Below, in pieces: positions 1 to 5,455 of a DNA stretch of 5,455 bases. Origin of the DNA: an uncultured Syntrophobacteraceae bacterium (GTDB lineage: Bacteria > Desulfobacterota > Syntrophobacteria > Syntrophobacterales > Syntrophobacteraceae). The position numbers were made by a program, and so were the translations under genes. The notes under the pieces were generated by a model. That model saw only the letters and a program-made list of their open reading frames with translations, was not told the DNA's origin and made no database searches. Position 1 is the stretch's first letter, and every line of letters begins with the position of its first letter. The stretch covers positions 1-5,455 of the forward strand of contig CALBZH010000105.1 of assembly GCA_937889795.1 (NCBI GenBank), given 5' to 3'.

Positions 1-37
1 TAACGACTACCTACTCACCCTGCTCAAGCTCTCATAA
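1..37 (+). CDS. Possible C-terminal tail of a convergent gene (partial, unidentified)
   Basis: Read from base 2, the plus strand gives eleven codons (NDYLLTLLKLS) ending in TAA at 35-37. Most third positions are G or C, which fits the coding style of the neighbouring genes, and the tail would end 44 bases before the glmS stop in a convergent arrangement. Nothing in the short peptide identifies a family. The stretch is too short to exclude a chance open frame. The three minus-strand frames all close with stop codons in this flank, so continuation of the glmS operon here is not supported. Confidence 0.25.
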   Translation, partial: NDYLLTLLKLS

Positions 38-39
38 TT

Positions 40-75
40 TCGTGCGATTGCCCTGCGGGCCGACCTCTCCTCATC
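40..75. other. Potential attTn7-type insertion zone downstream of glmS
   Basis: Tn7 and many relatives recognise the conserved 3' end of glmS through TnsD and insert about 25 bp past the stop codon. Here the terminal codons encode DVDQPRNLAKSVTVE, the same peptide that underlies the E. coli target, and the expected insertion point would fall near 55-60. No Tn7-like end or target duplication is visible in the flank, so the site appears empty as far as the window reaches. This is inferred from family knowledge and not shown by the sequence. Confidence 0.35.
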
Positions 76-81
76 AAAGCA

Positions 82-1914
82 TCACTCCACCGTCACACTC
101 TTGGCAAGATTTCGCGGCTGATCAACGTCTGTCCCTCTAAGAACGGCAACGTAGTAGGCCAGTAGCTGTAGCGGCACCGTAAACAGAATCGGAGCAAGCC
201 ATGGTGAGCTGCTCGGAATCACGAGCTGATTATCTGCGGCCCCGAGCTTGTCGTCAGGAGATTCCTCGATCAAGGCGAGAATCTGCCCACGGCGGGCTTT
301 TACCTCCTGAACATTACTCAGCATCTTTTCATAGATCGCCCCGCGCTGCATAAGAACGACCACGGGAAGCCGTTCGTCGATCAAGGCGATCGGGCCATGC
401 TTCATTTCTCCAGCCGCATAACCCTCAGCATGGATGTAGGATATTTCCTTGAGCTTCAGCGCTCCCTCCAGCGCGATCGGGTACAGGGTCCCACGTGCCA
501 AGTACAAGAAGTCTTGAGCGTCACGATATCGCTCGGCCCATTCCCTTAAGACTTCTCCGTCCGTAAGGACCTCCTCGATTTTCCCTGGCAGTTCAAGGAG
601 CTGCTGGATATGCACTGAAAGGTCGGCGCTCGAGATCCGTCCCAGAGTGTTGCCGCAGTGCAGGGCGAACAGATAGAGCGCCAGCAATTGCGCTGTGAAG
701 GCCTTCGTCGATGCGACTCCTATTTCCGGACCGGCATGTGTATAGATGACTCCCCGAGCCATGCGCGCAAGGCTGCTTCCAACAACATTCACGATAGCGT
801 GGCAGAGCGCCCCCTTGCCTATAGCCTCCTGAAGGGCGGCCTTTGTATCGGCCGTTTCTCCGGACTGACTGATCACCATCATCAGACACGATTCGTCCAT
901 GATCGGGTCCCGATACCTGAACTCAGACGCTAGATCTACCTCAACCGGGATTCGGCTTAGCTTCTCAAGCAGATATTTCCCGACCAGGCAGGCGTGGTAG
1001 GACGTGCCACAGGCTACCAAGTAGATCCTCTTCAGCCCCTTAATCTCCGCCTCTGAAAGGTTTAAATCGGGGAGACTGATTCTCTGGTGTTTAAGCTCCA
1101 CCGCGCCTCTCAGGGTGTCGATCAGAGCATGTGGCTGCTCATGGATTTCTTTGAGCATAAAATGCTTATAACCGGCCTTCTCGGCCATAATGGGATTCCA
1201 GTCGATGTAGTGCTTGTCCCTTGACAGAGGGACCCCCTCGATCGTCTCAATTCGGAAGCCCTCGGTCGTCAAGGTCACCAGATCCCCATCCTCCAGGTAA
1301 ATGACCTCCCGGGTGTAGGGCAGGATGGCCGGAACATCGGAGGCCAGGTAGAAGGCACCCTCGCCTATTCCCAGGATCAGGGGGCTTTCCTTGCGTGCCG
1401 CAATGATTTCGCCAGGCTCATTCTCGTTTAGAAAAACCAGCGCGTAACTTCCCCGCAATTGTTTCAGCGTGGAAAGGATCGCTTCCTTCGGAGACCTACC
1501 CGAACGCCACTCCTTCTCAGCTAGCTTAACCACAACCTCCGTGTCCGTCTCCGACGAGAACTCGAAGCCATCCCCTTCCAATTGCCCTTTTATTTCGGCA
1601 TAGTTTTCAATAATGCCATTATGCACCACCACGAAGGGGCCTGAACGATGCGGGTGAGCGTTTTCGTCGGATGGGCGTCCGTGTGTCGCCCACCGTGTAT
1701 GGGCGATCCCAACGTTCCCAGACACGGGGCTAGAGCCCAGGAGCTCCTCCAGGTTAGCGATCTTCCCCTGGCTCCGCCGAACTTGAACCGATCTCGTTTG
1801 GTCGATCACAGCAATGCCTGCGCTGTCATATCCTCTGTATTCCAGCCGCTTGATTCCATCAATCAGGACTTTCACCCCGTCGCTGCGTCCCACATAACCG
1901 ACGATCCCACACAT
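82..1914 (-). CDS. glmS: Glutamine--fructose-6-phosphate aminotransferase (isomerizing), GlmS
   Basis: GlmS converts fructose 6-phosphate and glutamine to glucosamine 6-phosphate and glutamate in the cytosol, the committed step toward UDP-GlcNAc for peptidoglycan and lipopolysaccharide. The product is 610 residues, almost the same as the 609-residue E. coli enzyme. It starts MCGIVGYVG; Cys2 becomes the N-terminal nucleophile once Met is removed. The glutaminase domain (about 2-225) has EYRGYDSAG (25-33), HTRWATHG (72-79), HNGIIENY (98-105) and SETDTE (121-126). The first SIS domain has ACGTSYHA (301-308) and SQSGET (349-354). The second has the KLKE motif with Glu490 and the MKHGP motif with His506. 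The C terminus is NLAKSVTVE with Lys605; E490, H506 and K605 match the isomerase catalytic residues. An upstream in-frame ATG (1960-1962) would add 16 residues and bury the nucleophile, so I chose 1914. An AGGAGA ribosome site six bases upstream agrees. The gene lies downstream of atpC but is separated from it by a terminator and its own candidate promoter. No frameshift or missing key residue was seen. Confidence 0.97.
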   Translation of the reverse strand: MCGIVGYVGRSDGVKVLIDGIKRLEYRGYDSAGIAVIDQTRSVQVRRSQGKIANLEELLGSSPVSGNVGIAHTRWATHGRPSDENAHPHRSGPFVVVHNGIIENYAEIKGQLEGDGFEFSSETDTEVVVKLAEKEWRSGRSPKEAILSTLKQLRGSYALVFLNENEPGEIIAARKESPLILGIGEGAFYLASDVPAILPYTREVIYLEDGDLVTLTTEGFRIETIEGVPLSRDKHYIDWNPIMAEKAGYKHFMLKEIHEQPHALIDTLRGAVELKHQRISLPDLNLSEAEIKGLKRIYLVACGTSYHACLVGKYLLEKLSRIPVEVDLASEFRYRDPIMDESCLMMVISQSGETADTKAALQEAIGKGALCHAIVNVVGSSLARMARGVIYTHAGPEIGVASTKAFTAQLLALYLFALHCGNTLGRISSADLSVHIQQLLELPGKIEEVLTDGEVLREWAERYRDAQDFLYLARGTLYPIALEGALKLKEISYIHAEGYAAGEMKHGPIALIDERLPVVVLMQRGAIYEKMLSNVQEVKARRGQILALIEESPDDKLGAADNQLVIPSSSPWLAPILFTVPLQLLAYYVAVLRGTDVDQPRNLAKSVTVE

Positions 1915-1920
1915 GGCCGC

Positions 1921-1926
1921 TCTCCT
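1921..1926 (-). promoter_or_regulatory. glmS Shine-Dalgarno that decides the start
   Basis: On the minus strand AGGAGA sits six bases before the ATG at 1914. It lies inside the 16-codon extension that an upstream ATG would create, so it supports the MCGIVGYVG start over the longer reading frame. Confidence 0.8.
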
Positions 1927-1973
1927 GCTCCCCAAAGAGGATTGATCAGTGCCCAGATTCACGCCCTATTACC

Positions 1974-1989
1974 CCTGACGCTTTTCAGG
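1974..1989 (-). other. Small hairpin in the glmS leader
   Basis: The minus strand reads CCTGA, six bases, TCAGG: a 5-bp stem, six with a flanking T-G wobble, inside the leader predicted from the candidate promoter. It is weak and may be incidental. No T tract follows, so it is not a terminator, and I see no conserved glmS ribozyme or riboswitch core around it. Confidence 0.25.
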
Positions 1990-2003
1990 ACGTCATGGTC
2001 GCC

Positions 2004-2032
2004 ATAATCGATCAACATCCTGTTCGTGTAAA
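2004..2032 (-). promoter_or_regulatory. Candidate sigma-70 promoter for glmS
   Basis: The minus strand has TTTACA (2032-2027; five of six matches to TTGACA), a spacer of exactly 17 bases, and GATTAT (2009-2004; four of six matches to TATAAT). Transcription would begin near 1997 and leave a leader of about 83 nt before the glmS ATG. The -35 box overlaps the end of the T tract of the atp operon terminator. A promoter is expected here because the terminator would otherwise cut glmS off from the atp transcript. The -10 is imperfect and no activator site was recognised. Confidence 0.55.
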
Positions 2033-2082
2033 GAAAAACGAAATGCCCTTCAATGGGGCATTTCCCCAATGAAGGGCATTTC
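2030..2082 (-). terminator. Rho-independent terminator of the atp operon
   Basis: Bases 2040-2058 and 2064-2082 form 19-base arms that pair with one mismatch (A2053/A2069) around a five-base loop (2059-2063). In the minus-strand transcript the stem is followed by G and then TTTTTCTTT (2038-2030), the classic intrinsic terminator layout. On the plus strand no T run follows the stem, so it acts in one direction only. It starts 31 bases after the atpC stop and ends the atp transcription unit before glmS. An alternative 9-bp stem (2040-2048 with 2056-2064) ends at the same T tract. Confidence 0.9.
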
Positions 2083-2096
2083 AATTCACTCAACGA

Positions 2097-2111
2097 CCGA
2101 AAACGCTTCGG
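2097..2111 (-). other. Small hairpin just after the atpC stop
   Basis: CCGAA (2097-2101) and TTCGG (2107-2111) can pair around a five-base loop, two bases beyond the atpC stop codon. It has no T tract of its own and precedes the main terminator by about 14 bases. It could help protect the 3' end of the mRNA, but five base pairs can also arise by chance. Confidence 0.3.
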
Positions 2112-2113
2112 AT

Positions 2114-2518
2114 CTATTTCCGCTCGGCGATGCGCAGCCTAGCCATCGCGCGTTGCAAGGCAGCTTGAGCCCGGGCGAACTCGAAACGGTCCTTCGCTTC
2201 CTTGAGTCTCCGCTCAGCGCGCTCACGCGCAGCCTTAGCGCGGATCACGTCGATTTGCGTGGCCTCTTCCGCTGCCGTCGCCAAAACCGTAACATGATCC
2301 GGGAGAACCTCAGCGAACCCGCCCATGATGGCTACAAAGCGCGTATTGTTGCCAACCCGGAAACGAAGCTCCCCGACCTTCAATTTTGTCAGGAAGGGTA
2401 TGTGGTTCGGAAGAACGCCGAACTCACCTTCTTCTCCCGGGGCCACAACGATGTCCACCATCTCGCTGAGCACCGTCTTTTCGGGCGTTACCACTTCTAG
2501 CAAGATTTTATCTGCCAT
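2114..2518 (-). CDS. atpC: F-type ATP synthase subunit epsilon
   Basis: Epsilon belongs to the central stalk of F1. It joins gamma to the c-ring and can inhibit ATP hydrolysis through its mobile C-terminal helices. The product is 134 residues, a usual length. The N-terminal beta-sandwich (about 1-84) has EVVTPEKTVLS, APGEEGEFGVLPNHIPFLT (26-44) and a GGFAEV strand (66-71). The C-terminal helical hairpin (about 88-134) is rich in Ala, Arg and Glu. It contains IDVIRA (89-94), an exact match to the I(L)DxxRA ATP-binding motif known from Bacillus PS3 epsilon, and QRAMARL (122-128), which supplies the matching arginines R123 and R127. It follows atpD after 20 bases and is the last atp gene. Its ribosome site is modest: GGTG five bases from the ATG, with AGGGA further upstream. 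The full two-helix C terminus is present; some bacteria lack it. Confidence 0.96.
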   Translation of the reverse strand: MADKILLEVVTPEKTVLSEMVDIVVAPGEEGEFGVLPNHIPFLTKLKVGELRFRVGNNTRFVAIMGGFAEVLPDHVTVLATAAEEATQIDVIRAKAARERAERRLKEAKDRFEFARAQAALQRAMARLRIAERK

Positions 2519-2538
2519 AAGCTCACCATTCCCTGTGT

Positions 2539-3966
<1,428 letters not shown>

Positions 3967-3992
3967 GGTTAAAAACCGACGCAAAAAGGCTT

Positions 3993-4862
3993 CTACTTGA
4001 GGGCCTCCGCACCGCCGACGATATCCATGAGCTCCTTGGTGATGCCTGCCTGGCGGGCCTTGTTGTAAATCAGGGTCAGAGACCGCACAAGTTCTTTGCA
4101 GTTGCTGGTGGCGTTCTCCATGGCAGCCATACGGGCCGCATGCTCGCCAACACTCATCTGGTAGAAATATTCCAGGATCTGGATGTAAACAAAATTCGGA
4201 AGCAAGTCAGTCAGCAGCGCCTCATGTGACGGCTCGAAGAGGTATTCGAAGTACCCCGTCGGCTCCTCTGCCTTTTCCGGAATGATCGGCAGGAGCTTGA
4301 CCGTTGTGGGAATCTGCTTCACCATGCTGAGGAACTGGCTGTAAATGACAAAAACCTCATCGAATTCGCCGGATTCAAAGCAGTCAATCAGCTCCCTGCC
4401 CAGTTCATTGGCATCCGCGTAGCTCGGGCTGTTGAGAAGACCAGTGATTCGCTTCTTCAGATTGACCGGACGGCGGCGGAAGTAGTCCCCCCCTTTACGC
4501 CCGGCAGCAATCAGCGTCACCTCGAATCCCTCGGATGTCTTCTCCCGAATGAATCTCTCGGCGCGGATGATGAGATTGTTGTTGAAACTGCCGCACAGAC
4601 CCCTGTCGGCAGTCAAAAGCACCAGCCCGATTTTCTTGACCTCCTCGCGAGGAGTGATCAAGGCGTAGGAGCTGGCGTCTTCCACACCGCTGGCAAGCCG
4701 CCGAATGACCTCATTGAACTTCTCAGCATATGGATGAAACTTCTCCATATTCGTCTGCGCACCACGCAGCTTCGCTGCCGCGACCATGTTCATGGCCTTG
4801 GTGATCTGAGAGGTCTTCTTGACGGCCTCTATTTTTCGCTTGATGTCCCTTAGGGTCGCCAT
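3993..4862 (-). CDS. atpG: F-type ATP synthase subunit gamma
   Basis: Gamma is the rotating central shaft that drives conformational change in the beta subunits. The product is 289 residues (E. coli gamma is 287). The N-terminal helix has the family pattern LRDIKRKIEAVKKTSQITKA followed by MNMVAAAKLRGAQ (to residue 36). The central Rossmann-like domain has LLTADRGLCGSFN (82-94) and AAGRKGGDYFRRR (119-131). The C-terminal helix carries the family signature GEHAARMAAMENATSN (239-254) and ends KELMDIVGGAEAL. The start at 4862 matches the usual MATLRDIK beginning, with GGAG eight bases upstream. It lies 40 bases after atpA and 44 before atpD in the standard order. No cyanobacterial or chloroplast-type redox insertion is present, and I saw no sign of a break. 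Confidence 0.98.
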   Translation of the reverse strand: MATLRDIKRKIEAVKKTSQITKAMNMVAAAKLRGAQTNMEKFHPYAEKFNEVIRRLASGVEDASSYALITPREEVKKIGLVLLTADRGLCGSFNNNLIIRAERFIREKTSEGFEVTLIAAGRKGGDYFRRRPVNLKKRITGLLNSPSYADANELGRELIDCFESGEFDEVFVIYSQFLSMVKQIPTTVKLLPIIPEKAEEPTGYFEYLFEPSHEALLTDLLPNFVYIQILEYFYQMSVGEHAARMAAMENATSNCKELVRSLTLIYNKARQAGITKELMDIVGGAEALK

Positions 4863-4902
4863 CCTACGTGCTCCGTTGTCGACTGTTTAAAATGGACGCC
4901 CA

Positions 4903-5455
4903 TTATGCCTGGAAGATGCCGGCAAACTCCTCGAGGGCCGCCTTCATCTTGCCGTCGAGCTCATCACTGATGACCTTCTTCTCCTTGATCTCAGAGAGAA
5001 TCTCAGGGTACTTCCGCTCGACGAAAGCAAGCATCTGGGTTTCGTATTCGGAGACACGCTCGACCGGAACATTGTCCAGGTACCCGCGGGTACCTGAATA
5101 CAAGCTCATGACCTCTCTCTCACCGGACATCGGCACATACTGAGGCTGCTTGAGAAGCTCGACCAGACGCATGCCACGATTGAGCTGCTGCTGAGTGGCC
5201 TTGTCCAGGTCGCTGCCGAACTTCGCGAAGGCTTCGAGCTCGCGGTACTGAGCCAAATCGAGGCGAAGACGACCCGCAACCTGTTTCATCGCCTTGGTCT
5301 GGGCGGCGCCACCCACGCGCGAAACCGAGAGGCCGACGTTAATGGCCGGACGAACACCGGCGAAGAACAGGTTCGGCTCTAGGTAAATCTGGCCATCCGT
5401 GATCGAGATGACGTTGGTCGGAATGTATGCGGACACGTCGCCAGCCTGGGTCTCG
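4903..5455 (-). CDS. atpA: F-type ATP synthase subunit alpha, C-terminal part (partial at window edge)
   Basis: Alpha alternates with beta in the F1 hexamer, holds non-catalytic nucleotide sites and supplies the arginine finger to the beta active site. The window contains the last 183 or so of about 500 residues; the 5' part with the Walker A loop lies beyond base 5455. Coding continues to the edge: the six codons before 5436 read ETQAGD, joining directly to [20 protein letters not shown], so the GTG at 5434-5436 is an internal valine, not a start. The segment includes [19 protein letters not shown], which carries the conserved arginine finger in SVSR, and the C-terminal helical bundle ([20 protein letters not shown], then KQPQYVPM). 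It ends at TAA 40 bases before atpG. The wording around FGSDLDKAT and KQPQY resembles deltaproteobacterial alpha subunits. A 20-bp perfect DNA palindrome lies inside the coding region at 5077-5096. Confidence 0.97.
   Translation of the reverse strand, partial: ETQAGDVSAYIPTNVISITDGQIYLEPNLFFAGVRPAINVGLSVSRVGGAAQTKAMKQVAGRLRLDLAQYRELEAFAKFGSDLDKATQQQLNRGMRLVELLKQPQYVPMSGEREVMSLYSGTRGYLDNVPVERVSEYETQMLAFVERKYPEILSEIKEKKVISDELDGKMKAALEEFAGIFQA
5077..5096. repeat. 20-bp perfect palindrome within atpA
   Basis: The half-site CAGGTACCCG is followed immediately by its exact reverse complement, with no spacer. Pairing stops at the next base on each side (C5076, A5097). It contains two GGTACC sixmers around a central CCGCGG. 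It encodes part of YSGTRGYLD in alpha. It may be chance plus codon choice, or a protein-binding or cruciform-prone site; the sequence alone does not decide. Confidence 0.7.

Noticed and set aside
50..60. Terminator for glmS at the GCCC-TGC-GGGC hairpin
   Set aside because: The stem is only four base pairs and no T tract follows on either strand.
593..933. Open frames of about 90-100 codons inside glmS on both strands
   Set aside because: They lie wholly within the intact glmS gene, show no family motifs, and are out-of-frame shadows.
1915..1962. 16-codon N-terminal extension of glmS from the ATG at 1960
   Set aside because: GlmS needs Cys immediately after the initiator Met; the extension would disable it, and the AGGAGA ribosome site lies within it.
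1915..2000. glmS ribozyme or riboswitch in the glmS leader
   Set aside because: The predicted leader of about 83 nt is too short for the known glmS ribozyme, I see none of its conserved core, and that element belongs mainly to Firmicutes.
5434..5436. GTG as a start for a short 177-residue protein
   Set aside because: The reading frame continues upstream as ETQAGD, the conserved alpha-subunit sequence, up to the window edge. It is an internal valine codon of atpA.

Overview
The window holds one arm of a bacterial core-metabolism region, read almost entirely on the minus strand. In transcription order (right to left) it contains the 3' part of atpA, then complete atpG, atpD and atpC (F1 subunits alpha, gamma, beta and epsilon of the F-type ATP synthase), a strong intrinsic terminator, a candidate promoter, and complete glmS (glutamine-fructose-6-phosphate aminotransferase). 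The last 81 bases at the left edge lie downstream of glmS. They may contain the last 11 codons of a convergent plus-strand gene.

The organism is a Gram-negative-type bacterium with GC content in the mid to high 50s (judged by eye). The beta, gamma and alpha sequences read most like Desulfobacterota (former Deltaproteobacteria) or a neighbouring phylum such as NC10 or Nitrospirota. This is recalled family resemblance, not a search, and I cannot name a genus. The A-G-D-C order is the standard F1 order. The atpC-to-glmS neighbourhood recalls the atp-glmU-glmS arrangement of enteric bacteria, but glmU is not between them here.

Layout: 1-81 is glmS downstream flank, which includes a potential Tn7-type attachment zone. 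82-1914 is glmS. 1915-2113 is a 199-base intergenic region with, in the minus direction, a small hairpin, a 19-bp-stem terminator with a T tract, a -35/-10 pair that starts inside that T tract, a leader of about 80 nt, and the glmS Shine-Dalgarno. 2114-2518 is atpC, 2539-3948 atpD, 3993-4862 atpG and 4903-5455 atpA (truncated by the window edge). Gaps inside the atp operon are 20, 44 and 40 bases. No gene-free stretch exceeds 300 bases.

The F1 genes encode the catalytic head (alpha3 beta3) and the central stalk (gamma, epsilon) that couples proton or sodium flow to ATP synthesis. glmS starts hexosamine synthesis for peptidoglycan and lipopolysaccharide. The punctuation between them suggests glmS is a separate transcription unit. 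All genes look intact and ordinary. I found no undescribed system. The more interesting points are a complete ATP-binding signature in epsilon, a terminator with two competing stems butted against the glmS promoter, a 20-bp perfect palindrome inside atpA, and the glmS 3' end as a possible Tn7-like target.
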